Shown: positions 17,713 to 25,979, numbered from the stretch's first letter. The stretch: DNA of 34,575 bases from a bacterium (GCA_024226315.1 JAAELT010000007.1:1-34575); one strand, 5' to 3'. Notes: generated by a model not told the origin, from the sequence alone. Program-made: numbers and translations.

Positions 17713-18567
17713 ATGGGACGTCCACACATGGAGCCGTTGGTCGACCGCGACGTCGAGGCCAGGTCGCTGGGCCTGCCGGGCTGGAGCTCGGGAATCACCT
17801 ACCGCACGATGAGCATGGATCCGGTCAACGGCGCCTGCACCCAGGTGGTGGAGCTCGCCGGCGGCTTCGAGCAGGAAGCCGGCTTCTCGCGCAGCGAGTG
17901 GGAGCTGTTCATCCTGGACGGCAGCCTGACCATCGATGGCGAGACCTACACCAAGGACCACTACTTCTTCCTGCCCGCCGGCTACCGGATCGGCAACATC
18001 TCCACTCGGCAGGGCTGCAGGGCGATCTGGTTCTTCAACGACCACTACCCCGACTGGGTGAAGGCCACCGACCACTGCGACGCGGAGGTCTCAACAGCGG
18101 AATTCATCAGCGTCAATGCGTGCGACGAGGTGCGCTGGGTGGTGCCGAGCTTCTTCCCCCAGACCGAGCCGGGGGTGTTCATCAAGATCCTGCGCATGGA
18201 AGAAGCGTCCGGCGCTTTCACCGGCCTCTACATCATGGTGCCCGGCTTCTGGCAGGACAACGTCTCCTACCACGACTGCATGGAGGAGTCGTACCACATC
18301 TGGGGCGAGTCCTGGATGCTGCAGTTCGGCTACTTGCCCACCGGCGGTTACTTCTACCGCCCGCCCTACATCGGCCACGGCCCCTTCCAGTGCGAGTACG
18401 GCACCTACGCCATCTTTCGCACTGACAGCTGGCTGGTGAACCACTTCAACTGGAACCCGTTCATGAACCCGGAAGAGAACCGCGTGCGGGTGCTCGACAA
18501 GGTCAAGCTGCGGCAGCCGTTGCTCACCGACTGGACGTTCCTGTCCAAAGACGAGTTCGTGCCTTGA
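17713..18567 (+). CDS. Bicupin-type protein (DUF4437/ChrR-like cupin)
   Basis: This 284-residue cytoplasmic protein has two cupin-like halves. The first (residues about 35-115) has FEQEAGFSRSEWELFILDGS, LTIDGETYTKDHYFFLPAGY and a Trp/Phe-rich strand. The second (about 150-260) has VFIKILRMEE, SYHDCMEESYHIWGESW and GGYFYRPPYIGHGPFQCEYG. His, Glu and Asp residues in the second half (YHDC, EESYH, GHGPF) could bind a metal, but the classic GxxxxxxHxH pattern is not complete. It is preceded by a GAGGAG-like ribosome site. The stop overlaps the aldehyde dehydrogenase ATG by one base (TGATG). It could be a metal-dependent dioxygenase, isomerase or lyase; sequence alone does not decide. Confidence 0.72.
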   Translation: MGRPHMEPLVDRDVEARSLGLPGWSSGITYRTMSMDPVNGACTQVVELAGGFEQEAGFSRSEWELFILDGSLTIDGETYTKDHYFFLPAGYRIGNISTRQGCRAIWFFNDHYPDWVKATDHCDAEVSTAEFISVNACDEVRWVVPSFFPQTEPGVFIKILRMEEASGAFTGLYIMVPGFWQDNVSYHDCMEESYHIWGESWMLQFGYLPTGGYFYRPPYIGHGPFQCEYGTYAIFRTDSWLVNHFNWNPFMNPEENRVRVLDKVKLRQPLLTDWTFLSKDEFVP

Positions 18568-20063
18568 TGCTCGAGCCCCTCGCCGAACGCGACGTCCCGG
18601 AGCTCTCGCCCGCACAGTGCTTCATCGACGGCCAGGCCGCCTGTGGCGAGGGCGAGCCGTTCGAGGTCGGCTTCCCGGTCACCGGCGAGCGCCTGATCGA
18701 GCTGCGCGCGGCGAGCGCCGAGCAGGTGGACGTCGCGGTGGCGGCGGCTCGGCGCAGCTTCGACGAGGGTACGTGGCGGGACCTCGCGCCCGAGGAGCGG
18801 GCCGAGGTACTGCGGCGCACGGCCGATATCCTCGAGGCACGGGCCGGCGACCTGGTGCGCCGGATCCTGTTCGACAACGCCAAGACCCGCGCGGAGGCCC
18901 GTGCCGACGTGCTGGCGGCGATCAACACCTGCCGCGGCGCCGCCGGCCACGCCGAGGCCGAGGAGGAGCACGCGCCCCAGCCCGAGCACGGGGTGCTGCG
19001 CCGGGTGGTGCGTGAGCCGGTGGGGGTGGTACTGGGGCTGACACCCTACAACGCGCCGCTGATGTTCAGCGGCATCAAGGCGGCACCAGCCCTGGCATCG
19101 GGCAACTCGGTAGTGCTCAAGCCTTCGGAGCGGGCGCCGCTTCTGGCCAGCGAGCTGTGCAAGGCGGCGCACGAGGCGGGCTTGCCGCCCGGGGTGCTCA
19201 ACCTGGTGCACGGTCAGGTGGAGACCGCGGCGCGTGCCGCCGAGCACAGGGACGTCGACATGATCACCCTGACCGGCGGCACCAGTGCCGGCTCGGCGGT
19301 CATGCGGGCTGCCGCTCCGACGATCAAGAATCTGCTGCTCGAGCTGGGTGGCAAGTCGGCGCACATCGTGCTCGCCGACGCCGATCTCGACCGGGCCATC
19401 CCGGCGGTGGCCGCTGGCATCTTCCGCAACGCCGGCCAGCGTTGCTTCTCGGGCTCGCGCCTGGTGGTCGAGGAATCGGTGGCGTGGCGCGTCGAGGAGG
19501 GTGTGGCCGAGATCGCAGCCGGACTCGAAGTCGGTGACCCGTTCGACGAGGGTACCCAGGTCGGCGCGATGATCGACGAGCAGGCGGTGCGCGACGTCGA
19601 CGCCTTCGTCGGCCGCGCGATGGACGACGGCCTGAGGGTCGCTGCCGGCGGTCACCGCGCCCGAGAGCTCGAGCCCGGAGCCTTTTACCGTCCGACCGTA
19701 CTTCTGGGCGCGGGGGCCGACTCCCACGCCGCCCGCACGGAGATCTTCGGACCGGTACTGACTGTGATTCGGGTGCGCGATGCCGAGGAGGCGGTGCGCG
19801 TCGCCAACAGCTCGGACTACGGCCTCGCCGGCGGCGTCTGGAGCCGCGATCTGAACAAGGCCCAGCGCGTCGCCCGAGCGGTGCGGGCGGGCTACATGTG
19901 GATCAACACCTACGCCGCCATCTTCGGCGACGTGCCCTTCGGCGGCTACGGCCAATCCGGCGTCGGCCGCGAGACTGGACGCTGGGGCTACGAGGCCTAC
20001 ACCGAGGCCAAGACGATCATGCTCGACACCACCGGCGGTGCCTCCGCGCCAATCTTCGAATGA
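18567..20063 (+). CDS. NAD(P)-dependent aldehyde dehydrogenase
   Basis: This 498-residue member of the aldehyde dehydrogenase superfamily has the full set of landmarks: VVLGLTPYNAPLMFSGIKAA (conserved Asn), NSVVLKPSERAPL (NAD(P)-binding Lys), TLTGGTSAGSAV, LLLELGGKSAHIV (general-base Glu) and NAGQRCFSGSRL with the catalytic Cys. Further on are RTEIFGPVLTVIRV and the C-terminal PFGGYGQSGVGRETG. The length is standard. The ATG at 18567 overlaps the bicupin stop by one base; a TTG one codon upstream is possible. It probably oxidises an aldehyde produced upstream in the pathway to the acid that the CoA-transferase could activate; the order is inference. Substrate class unknown. Confidence 0.93.
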   Translation: MLEPLAERDVPELSPAQCFIDGQAACGEGEPFEVGFPVTGERLIELRAASAEQVDVAVAAARRSFDEGTWRDLAPEERAEVLRRTADILEARAGDLVRRILFDNAKTRAEARADVLAAINTCRGAAGHAEAEEEHAPQPEHGVLRRVVREPVGVVLGLTPYNAPLMFSGIKAAPALASGNSVVLKPSERAPLLASELCKAAHEAGLPPGVLNLVHGQVETAARAAEHRDVDMITLTGGTSAGSAVMRAAAPTIKNLLLELGGKSAHIVLADADLDRAIPAVAAGIFRNAGQRCFSGSRLVVEESVAWRVEEGVAEIAAGLEVGDPFDEGTQVGAMIDEQAVRDVDAFVGRAMDDGLRVAAGGHRARELEPGAFYRPTVLLGAGADSHAARTEIFGPVLTVIRVRDAEEAVRVANSSDYGLAGGVWSRDLNKAQRVARAVRAGYMWINTYAAIFGDVPFGGYGQSGVGRETGRWGYEAYTEAKTIMLDTTGGASAPIFE

Positions 20064-20111
20064 CCGAGGTCAGATGCTGGCCGATGGTAGCGGGTAATAG
20101 GAGACCGACCC

Positions 20112-21002
20112 ATGTTATCGAGCCCCAGCCATGTCGTCATCGGATGTTCCGATCTGGAGAAGACCGAGCGCTTCCTGCGTCATTTCGGTTTCGAGGGCGA
20201 AGCCGGCCCCGAGCTGTCCGCCGAAACGGCAGCGGCGCTCTATGGCCTCGACGGTCCGGCGCGTCAGCGGGTCCTACGGACCCCGGGGGCGGACTTCGGT
20301 TGGGCGCGGCTGGTCGCCACCCCTCACGGCGCCCGCGAAGCCGGGCCCTACGACGCGCGCCCGATCGCCATCGACTTCTACACCCGCGACATCCACCGCA
20401 GCATCGAAATCTCGCGCTCGGCCGATGCCGAGATCTGTCAGCTGGTGGAGTTCTCGCTAGGGCCGCTCGAAATCCAGGAAGTAGAGGTGGTCGGTCCGGA
20501 CCACCTGATGGTGGTCTTCATCGGTGTCAACAAGCTGCGCCCGAGCGTGCTCGACCGAGACCCCGACCGCTTGCACTCCGAGATCCACAGCGTCGTCTTT
20601 TCTGTCCAGAGCGCCGAAGCGTCTCTCCCATTCTGGACCGAAACCGCTGGCCTCCAGACCCTGATCGACGCCCCGATCAAAGGCCCGATCATCTCCGAGT
20701 TGATGGGCTTGCCGCGACCCGACGTCCCCGTGCGCTTCGCCTTGATGTGCGACGACGACTCCAACCCGGCTCGATTCGAGCTGCTGGAGTTCTACGAAGA
20801 TCCCGGCGCGGCCCAGCCCACCTGGCCGCTGGCCGCCGGCCTCCACGCGCCGGCGTTCGACGTCGACGATCTCGACGCTGTGATGGCCGGGCTGACCGGA
20901 GCCGAGCTCGGCACGGTGGTCGAGGTAGAGCAGGCGCGGGCGGTCAGCGCCGTGGCGCCGGGTGGGGTCCGGTTCGAGGTGTGGCAGACGAAACGCTGCT
21001 GA
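20112..21002 (+). CDS. VOC-superfamily (glyoxalase/extradiol-dioxygenase fold) protein
   Basis: This 296-residue protein has two VOC modules. The first (residues about 4-125) starts SPSHVVIGCSDLEKTERFLR and has GWARLVATPHGA and IAIDFYTRDIHRSIEI. The second (about 155-295) starts HSVVFSVQSAEASLPFWTET and ends VAPGGVRFEVWQ. AGGA precedes the ATG, 48 bases after the aldehyde dehydrogenase. Possible metal ligands are H8 and Glu residues (RFELLEFYE and the C-terminal FEVW). VOC proteins include extradiol dioxygenases, isomerases, epimerases and resistance proteins, so the reaction is open. It is the last plus-strand gene of the operon and runs tail-to-tail, 1 base apart, into the MDR gene. A second two-module VOC protein is at 28406-29329. 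Confidence 0.78.
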   Translation: MLSSPSHVVIGCSDLEKTERFLRHFGFEGEAGPELSAETAAALYGLDGPARQRVLRTPGADFGWARLVATPHGAREAGPYDARPIAIDFYTRDIHRSIEISRSADAEICQLVEFSLGPLEIQEVEVVGPDHLMVVFIGVNKLRPSVLDRDPDRLHSEIHSVVFSVQSAEASLPFWTETAGLQTLIDAPIKGPIISELMGLPRPDVPVRFALMCDDDSNPARFELLEFYEDPGAAQPTWPLAAGLHAPAFDVDDLDAVMAGLTGAELGTVVEVEQARAVSAVAPGGVRFEVWQTKRC

Positions 21003-21003
21003 A

Positions 21004-21975
21004 TCAGGGCTCGAGAAGGACCTTTCCCATCACCGCCTTGCTCTCCAGCAGCTCGTGAGCCCGGGGGGCTTCCTCGAGCGGGAAGGTAGCGTGGATGTGG
21101 GGGTTGATCTTGCCGTCGGCGAGGTGATTCAGCAGATCGCGCATCGAGGATGCGAAACGATCGGGCGGCACGCTGTAGAGCACGAAGAAGCGCACTCCCG
21201 CCGAACGGCCGGCGTGCTCCAGGATCTTCTGACCGATGTCGGCCTCCGGCATGCCGGAGGCCATGCCAAACCAGATGATCTGGCCCATGGGGGCCAGCAT
21301 TTCGAAGTCGTCGGCGAAGGCTTCGCCGGCGACGGCGTCGAGCACGACGTCGACGCCCCTACCGGCGGTCAGCTCTTTGACCCGTTCGACGACGTTTTCC
21401 TCGGTGTAAAGGATCACCTCGCTGTAGCCGTGTCGACGCGCGAATGCGGCTTTCTCGGCGCTGCTGGTGGTGCCGATCGCGCGGATACCGGCTTGTCGGC
21501 AGAGCTGCCCGGCCGCGGTGCCGACGCCGCCGGCCGCGGCGCGAACCAGTACCGTGGAGCCCGGGGGTAGCTTCGCCATGGTGTGGAGCATGTGGTAAGC
21601 GGTGAGGTAGATCACCGGCAAAGCGGCGGCAGCACCGAACTCGACGCCCTCGGGCAGCGGCGCGGCAGCGACTTCTGGTGCCGTCACGTACTCGGCATAG
21701 CAGGCGCTGCCGAAGACCACCACTCGCTGGCCGAGGCTGAGCCGGGTGACGCCCTCGCCCACGGCTTCCACCGTGCCGCTCGCTTCGAGCCCCGGAGTCA
21801 AGGGGAAGGGCGGCATGCCGGGGTAGATGCCACGGCGGACCATGGTGTCGGCGAAGTTGACGGAGATCGCCGCCGTCTTGACCAGCACCTGGCCGGGCCC
21901 GAGCTCGGGTTTTTCCATCTCGACGGTACGCAGGGCGTCGTACGAACCCGCTTCGTCGACTCGAATCGCTTTCAT
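21004..21975 (-). CDS. Quinone oxidoreductase-like MDR enzyme (zinc-independent)
   Basis: This 323-residue medium-chain dehydrogenase/reductase has PGQVLVKTAAISVNFADTMV, LTPGLEASGTVEAVGEGV, the dinucleotide motif RAAAGGVGTAAGQLCRQAG, GVDVVLDAVAG and KINPHIHATFPLEEAPRAHE. The Cys/His zinc ligands of true alcohol dehydrogenases are absent, as in the QOR subgroup that reduces quinones or enones with NADPH. The ATG at 21975 has a GAGGAG ribosome site. It converges with the VOC gene and shares almost no intergenic DNA with it. It could reduce an alpha,beta-unsaturated intermediate of the catabolic route, or serve general detoxification. Confidence 0.9.
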   Translation of the reverse strand: MKAIRVDEAGSYDALRTVEMEKPELGPGQVLVKTAAISVNFADTMVRRGIYPGMPPFPLTPGLEASGTVEAVGEGVTRLSLGQRVVVFGSACYAEYVTAPEVAAAPLPEGVEFGAAAALPVIYLTAYHMLHTMAKLPPGSTVLVRAAAGGVGTAAGQLCRQAGIRAIGTTSSAEKAAFARRHGYSEVILYTEENVVERVKELTAGRGVDVVLDAVAGEAFADDFEMLAPMGQIIWFGMASGMPEADIGQKILEHAGRSAGVRFFVLYSVPPDRFASSMRDLLNHLADGKINPHIHATFPLEEAPRAHELLESKAVMGKVLLEP

Positions 21976-22016
21976 CTCTCGCCTCCTCGTGATGTCACTT
22001 CTTCGACGGCACGAGG

Positions 22017-23075
22017 CTAGTCCACCGCGAGCCCCAACCGCGCCGCCCGCTCACGCCACTTCTGGCGGGCGAGCTCCTGCATGTCTTGGACGGCGTCGGC
22101 CTCGTCGACGATCTCGAGGCCGAGGAGGGTCTCCACCAGGTCCTCCATGGTGACGATTCCGGAGGTACCGCCGTACTCGTCGACGACCAGCGCGATGTGG
22201 GCGCGTTTGTCCATCAGCAGCTCGAACAAGCTACGCAGGGTCCGAGTCTCGGGAACCAACTCGAGCGGCCGCGCGAGCTCGCTGAGCGGTTGGTCGCTCC
22301 GCTGCTCGGCGGCGTGCAACAGGAGATCGCTCTTGAGCACGAAACCATGGATGTCGTCGCGGTTGTCACCGTAGAGCGGCAGGCGCGAGAAGCGGATCTC
22401 GGGGTTCGCCTCGAGCGCCTCGGACACGGTCTGCGACGCCGGCAGGGCGAAGACGACGGTGCGCGGCGTCATGATGTCGTGTACCCGCACCTGGCCGAAG
22501 CGGAAGAGGTTCTTGACGATCCGTGACTCCTCTTCGAGCACCACACCTTCCTGCGCGCCGAGATCCGCGAGCGCGGTCAGCTCTTCGCGACTGACCAGTA
22601 CCTGCTTCTTGCCTCGTGCAAGGAGCCTGGTCAGGCTCTGCGCCATGCGCACGAGTGGCCACATCAGGGTCATCGTGGGCACCAGGACGCGCACCACCGC
22701 GGGCGCCAATTGGCGCCAATAGACCGCTCCGAGGGTCTTGGGGATGATCTCCGAGAGCACCAGGATGAGGAAGGTCAGGACCGCCGAGATGACGCCGACG
22801 AACTGGTTGCCGAAGATCGCCGCGGCCTGCGCGCCGGCACCGGCGGCACCCACCGTGTGGGCGATCGTGTTCAAGCTCAGGATCGCCGCCAGCGGCCGGT
22901 CGATGTCGTCCTTGAAGGCCTTCAGACGAGTGCCGACGCGCGGGTTTTGCCGTTCGGTCTGGGCCACGAAGGCCGGCGTCACGGAGAGCAGGACAGCCTC
23001 CATCACCGAGCACAGGAAAGAGACCCCGAGCGCCAGGGTGACGTAGAAGACCAGCAGGGCCATATCGGGAGACAT
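22017..23075 (-). CDS. DUF21/CBS-domain membrane protein (CNNM/CorC-HlyC family)
   Basis: This 352-residue inner-membrane protein has a DUF21 transmembrane region at residues about 1-140 (ALLVFYVTLALGVSFLCSVM, LAAILSLNTIAHTVGAAGAG, VLTFLILVLSEIIPKTLG) and a CBS pair at about 200-325 (VRVHDIMTPRTVVFALP and DKRAHIALVVDEYGGTSGIV followed by MEDLVETLLG). The NTIAH, SEIIPK and DEYGGTSG motifs are family hallmarks. Members are linked to Mg2+, Co2+ or Na+ transport or efflux; CBS domains bind adenine nucleotides. The C-terminal CorC_HlyC domain found in longer members is missing and the protein ends soon after the second CBS. It is likely unconnected to the catabolic genes. Confidence 0.92.
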   Translation of the reverse strand: MSPDMALLVFYVTLALGVSFLCSVMEAVLLSVTPAFVAQTERQNPRVGTRLKAFKDDIDRPLAAILSLNTIAHTVGAAGAGAQAAAIFGNQFVGVISAVLTFLILVLSEIIPKTLGAVYWRQLAPAVVRVLVPTMTLMWPLVRMAQSLTRLLARGKKQVLVSREELTALADLGAQEGVVLEEESRIVKNLFRFGQVRVHDIMTPRTVVFALPASQTVSEALEANPEIRFSRLPLYGDNRDDIHGFVLKSDLLLHAAEQRSDQPLSELARPLELVPETRTLRSLFELLMDKRAHIALVVDEYGGTSGIVTMEDLVETLLGLEIVDEADAVQDMQELARQKWRERAARLGLAVD

Positions 23076-23119
23076 CGCGGCGCGGAGTCTACCGAAAAGC
23101 TCGTCTCAAAGGTGGGACT

Positions 23120-23728
23120 TCATCGAGCCGTCACCGGGTAGCGCAGGATGGTCTTCAGTCGTTCGGGCTCCACCCGGCGGGGGTCGGAGAGGTAGATCTC
23201 GTGATGGGGACCCACGAGCGAGAAGCCTTCGCTCTCGGCGAAGTCCGCCATCACCGCCACGGTCTCCGGCTCCCGGTCGTAGGGGCCGACGTGCAGCATC
23301 TGGGCGCACCGTCCTTCTTCGAGGCTGTCGAGCCGTACGTCGAGGATCTCCGCGCGCCCCTGCTTGTCCATGACCTTGCGGGCCGCCGTGGCCACGTCCG
23401 CCGCGGAGATGAAGTCGGGGACGCGAATCAGCAGCCGCCAGTGCCAGGATTCGGGCGAGGTGTCGTGGAGATCCGCCTCGCCGAGGCCGTGCCAGATGCC
23501 CTCGAGCTTGCAGACGACGTAGTCGCGCCCCGCCGCCTTGCTGTCGAACTTCATGGTGTAGGCGACCGCCATCAGGGCGCCGACCCGGGCCTGGAATCCC
23601 TCCCCTCCCGGCTCGCCCGTGCCATCGATCGCCAGATAGGGGGCCTCGGCGATCTCCACCCACGACGGCTTCTTGCGAGCCACGTAATCCGCCTTGTGCT
23701 GTTTGAACAGATCGATCTTCGCGCTCAT
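23120..23728 (-). CDS. Stand-alone GyrI-like small-molecule-binding protein
   Basis: This 202-residue cytoplasmic protein of the GyrI-like/SHS2 type has WVEIAEAPYLAIDGTGEPGG, MAVAYTMKFDSKAAGRDYVV, SPESWHWRLLIRVPDFIS and RCAQMLHVGPYDREPETV with the HVGPY signature of effector-binding domains, then FSLVGPHHEIYLSDPRRVEP. No DNA-binding domain is present. The family includes proteins that bind or inactivate drugs or hydrophobic ligands. The start ATG overlaps the stop of the AraC-GyrI regulator by 4 bases, so the two are co-translated and may sense the same ligand. Confidence 0.88.
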   Translation of the reverse strand: MSAKIDLFKQHKADYVARKKPSWVEIAEAPYLAIDGTGEPGGEGFQARVGALMAVAYTMKFDSKAAGRDYVVCKLEGIWHGLGEADLHDTSPESWHWRLLIRVPDFISAADVATAARKVMDKQGRAEILDVRLDSLEEGRCAQMLHVGPYDREPETVAVMADFAESEGFSLVGPHHEIYLSDPRRVEPERLKTILRYPVTAR

Positions 23729-24669
23729 AACGATTCCTCCATGTGGTCCGCGGGTCGGGGCACGAGCAGAATGGCGAGGTCGGTTTCGAGCTCTTCGGCC
23801 GGCGTCGATTCCGGATCGTTCCAGTAGCGCTCGACCGTCGGCAGGGCCGCGGGCTCGCGACCCGATGCGGGAAGCCAGCGGCCCAGGAGCTCCAGATAGG
23901 TTGCGCTCAGTTGCTCGTAGGGCCCCACGTGGCGCGCCACCGCGTATTCGCCGCCGGGCACCTCGCGCCTCCCGATCTCGCCCCGCGGCGTGAAGTCCAC
24001 CGACACTGCCAGGCAGGCGTCGTAGCGCACGCGGTCGCAGGCGGTCACTTCCGGGTCGTCGTGGCAGAGCCCCAGCATCTCAGTGCCTGGCCCGAAGAGC
24101 CCCTCGGCCGCGGCCCAGGTGCACAGGCGGTCCCAGGCCGCGCCGACCTGATCGTAAGGGCCGACGTGGCGTACGTAGGCGACCGTGCGCGCCGGCCACC
24201 GCTCGAGGCCGATCCGGATCAGCCCGGTCGGTTTCGTCTCCGGGTCGAAGCCCGTGACCTCGCCCTCGGGGTGATAGTGGACGCCGCTGGGCGCGGGGGG
24301 ATAGTCGAGCTGGTGGTGCACCTGCCTGAACTCCCGCGGCGGCAGGCCGAACGTCTCCTTGAACGCCCGGGTGAAAGACTCGTGGGTCTCGTAGCAGGCT
24401 TCGAAGGCCAGGCGGGTGACGGGGAGGTCGGTGAATTTCAGGCGCCAGGCGGCTCTTTCCAGCCGCAGGCGACGCACATGACCCATCACCGACTCGCCGG
24501 TCATGCCGCGGAAGATACGGTGGAAGTGGTGCGGTGAGAAGCACGCGAGGCCTGCCAGATCAGCTGGACTGATGGCCTCGTCGAGGTGGGTCTGGATGTG
24601 GCTCAGCACGCGCAGCATGCGTTCGGAATAGGCTTCGTAGGTGGCGGCTCTGCTCGTATCGGCGTTCAT
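23725..24669 (-). CDS. AraC-family regulator with C-terminal GyrI-like effector domain
   Basis: This 314-residue regulator starts at the ATG at 24669; in-frame codons further upstream belong to the intergenic region and lack a plausible ribosome site. Residues about 15-118 hold the double helix-turn-helix (LSHIQTHLDEAISPADLAG, FSPHHFHRIFRGMTGES, ITRLAFE-like second HTH with GYETHESFTRAFKETFG-type sequence, then PPREFRQ). Residues about 145-305 form the effector domain with RTVAYVRHVGPYDQV and EYAVARHVGPYEQL. This is the Rob/SoxS-like N-terminal-HTH layout used to sense hydrophobic compounds. It is the only DNA-binding regulator in the window and a possible local regulator. The palindromic 22-bp dyads here are not the usual direct-repeat AraC boxes, so a link is not assumed. 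Confidence 0.92.
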   Translation of the reverse strand: MNADTSRAATYEAYSERMLRVLSHIQTHLDEAISPADLAGLACFSPHHFHRIFRGMTGESVMGHVRRLRLERAAWRLKFTDLPVTRLAFEACYETHESFTRAFKETFGLPPREFRQVHHQLDYPPAPSGVHYHPEGEVTGFDPETKPTGLIRIGLERWPARTVAYVRHVGPYDQVGAAWDRLCTWAAAEGLFGPGTEMLGLCHDDPEVTACDRVRYDACLAVSVDFTPRGEIGRREVPGGEYAVARHVGPYEQLSATYLELLGRWLPASGREPAALPTVERYWNDPESTPAEELETDLAILLVPRPADHMEESL

Positions 24670-24740
24670 CTTCGTTCGCTCTCGAGTCGAATATGCCACG
24701 CCGGGGCCGGCCAGACTTGACGCTCCGTGCTCTTTTAGAA

Positions 24741-24757
24741 GCGGCCGGCTCAGCCGC
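24741..24757 (-). terminator. Weak hairpin after the second MDR gene
   Basis: GCGGC at 24741-24745 and GCCGC at 24753-24757 can pair around a 7-base loop. Read on the minus strand, the stem is followed by TTCTAAAAG, a poor T-tract. It lies just after the stop of the MDR gene (24773) and before the AraC start, so it may terminate partly. The stem is short. Confidence 0.3.
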
Positions 24758-24772
24758 CGTCCCCCGGCGCCA

Positions 24773-25759
24773 TCACAGCTCACCCCCTACTTCGATCAGC
24801 GTCTTGCCGTAGAGCTCGCGTGCCTCGAATGCGCGGTGGGCCTCGGCGGTCTCGGCCAGCGCGAAGACGCGGGTGATCGGGATCTTCCAGCGCCCCTCTG
24901 CCAGTGCCTCGCGGATCAGCGCCTTCTCCTCACCGCCGGTCTGGGCCATGGCGGTGTAGACTACGAAACCGCGCACGGCGATGACCTTGGCGTAGAGCTG
25001 GCGGCTGATGTCGATCGGCGGCGGCTGACCGGCAACGGCCCCCATGTAGATTACCTGACCCAGCGGCGCCACCGCTTCGTAGTTCTTCGGCGCTTCCGGG
25101 CCGGCGACGCCGTCGACGATCAGGTCCGCTCCGCGGCCGTCGGTCAGGCGCCGGACCTCTTCGACCCAGTCGCCGCGATCGTCGATCAGCTCGTCGGCCC
25201 CGAACGGCCGGGCGAAGTCGAATTTGTGTGCCCCGCACAAGCCGATCACCCGGGCGCCGGCCTCCTTGGCGATCTGGGTCGCCATCAATCCGATCGGGCC
25301 CGCCGCCGAGTGCAGCAGCACGGTGTCCGACGCTCGCAGGCGCCCGGCGGTGTGCAGCACGTGCCAGGCCGAGTAGGAGCAGGTGTAGAACACGGTTCCG
25401 AGCTGCCAGCCGAAGGCGTAGGGGATCTCCACTACCCGCGAGGCGGTGGCCAGGGCGAGCTCGGCGCAGCCGCCCCATTCGGCCTCCGACACCACCCGCT
25501 TGCCGAGCCAGGCGGAGTCCACGCCGTCACCGATCCCTTCGACCAGCCCTGAAAACTCGTAGCCGGGCGTCATCGGGAAAGACGGCGCGTTCCACTCGAT
25601 GCGCGCCGCCCGGGCATGGGTGTCGAGCGGATTGAGCGCCGCATAGGAGACTCGCACGAGGAGCTGCCCTGGACCCGGCTCGGGTACCTGGATCTTTCGC
25701 AGCTCGAGCACCTCCGGCCCCCCGGGCGCGTCGGCGACGATGGCCTTCATCTTCTCCAT
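24773..25759 (-). CDS. Second zinc-independent MDR oxidoreductase
   Basis: This 328-residue medium-chain reductase has VLELRKIQVPEPGPGQLLVR, SYAALNPLDTHARAARIEW, MTPGYEFSGLVEGIGDGVDS, the cofactor-binding LLHSAAGPIGLMATQIAKEA, GADLIVDGVAGPEAPKNYEA and RELYGKTLIEVGGEL at the end. It lacks structural and catalytic zinc ligands. It is related to, but clearly distinct from, the MDR at 21004-21975. AGGGAGA precedes the ATG. The 22-bp dyad shared with the catabolic promoter lies 16 bases upstream of the start codon (25775-25796), which ties it to the same regulon by inference. It would reduce an enone, enoyl or quinone-like compound. Confidence 0.9.
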   Translation of the reverse strand: MEKMKAIVADAPGGPEVLELRKIQVPEPGPGQLLVRVSYAALNPLDTHARAARIEWNAPSFPMTPGYEFSGLVEGIGDGVDSAWLGKRVVSEAEWGGCAELALATASRVVEIPYAFGWQLGTVFYTCSYSAWHVLHTAGRLRASDTVLLHSAAGPIGLMATQIAKEAGARVIGLCGAHKFDFARPFGADELIDDRGDWVEEVRRLTDGRGADLIVDGVAGPEAPKNYEAVAPLGQVIYMGAVAGQPPPIDISRQLYAKVIAVRGFVVYTAMAQTGGEEKALIREALAEGRWKIPITRVFALAETAEAHRAFEARELYGKTLIEVGGEL

Positions 25760-25774
25760 GGTCGTTCTCCCTGA

Positions 25775-25796
25775 ATTGTCTTGATGCTATGACATT
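25775..25796 (-). promoter_or_regulatory. Operator-like 22-bp dyad, site 2
   Basis: Read on the minus strand it begins AATGTCATAG and ends GACAAT, matching site 1 (12829-12850) at 17 of 22 positions; 6 of its 11 base pairs are symmetric. It lies between the divergent MDR and TonB receptor genes, 16 bases before the MDR ATG, within its probable 5' untranslated region or core promoter. It could act on either gene. No clear -10/-35 pair for the MDR gene is seen beside it. Confidence 0.45.
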
Positions 25797-25834
25797 TGAG
25801 CGGCCGCGGCGACTGGGAACTATCCGCAAGGTGG

Positions 25835-25863
25835 TTGCCCGGTTCCTGGGCGCTAAGTATCAT
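25835..25863 (+). promoter_or_regulatory. Possible promoter of the second TonB receptor gene
   Basis: TTGCCC at 25835-25840 (4 of 6) and TATCAT at 25858-25863 (5 of 6) are 17 bases apart. Start would be near 25870, giving a leader of about 110 bases to the ATG at 25980. No Fur box is visible. Confidence 0.35.
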
Positions 25864-25930
25864 CCAGCATGTTGACCGGACTCCAGCATCCGCCTCGCGG
25901 CGCAGTCGAGAGAGGCGTGAGACGATCCGG

Positions 25931-25957
25931 GGCAATCCGACGCATCGTCGTTTGCTC
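25931..25957 (+). other. Leader stem-loop before the TonB receptor gene
   Basis: GCAA (25932-25935) pairs with TTGC (25952-25955), enclosing CGACG-CAT-CGTCG (25938-25950). The structure lies 22 bases before the ATG and ends before the GGGAGAAAA ribosome site. An outer CCGGA/TCCGG pairing upstream is also possible. No known riboswitch signature such as a cobalamin B12 box was found. It could be chance in GC-rich DNA. Confidence 0.25.
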
Positions 25958-25979
25958 CACGGCACATGGGAGAAAAACC

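Noticed and set aside
25870..25979. Cobalamin or other known riboswitch before the TonB receptor
   Set aside because: No B12 box or other class signature is visible; only generic stem-loops.
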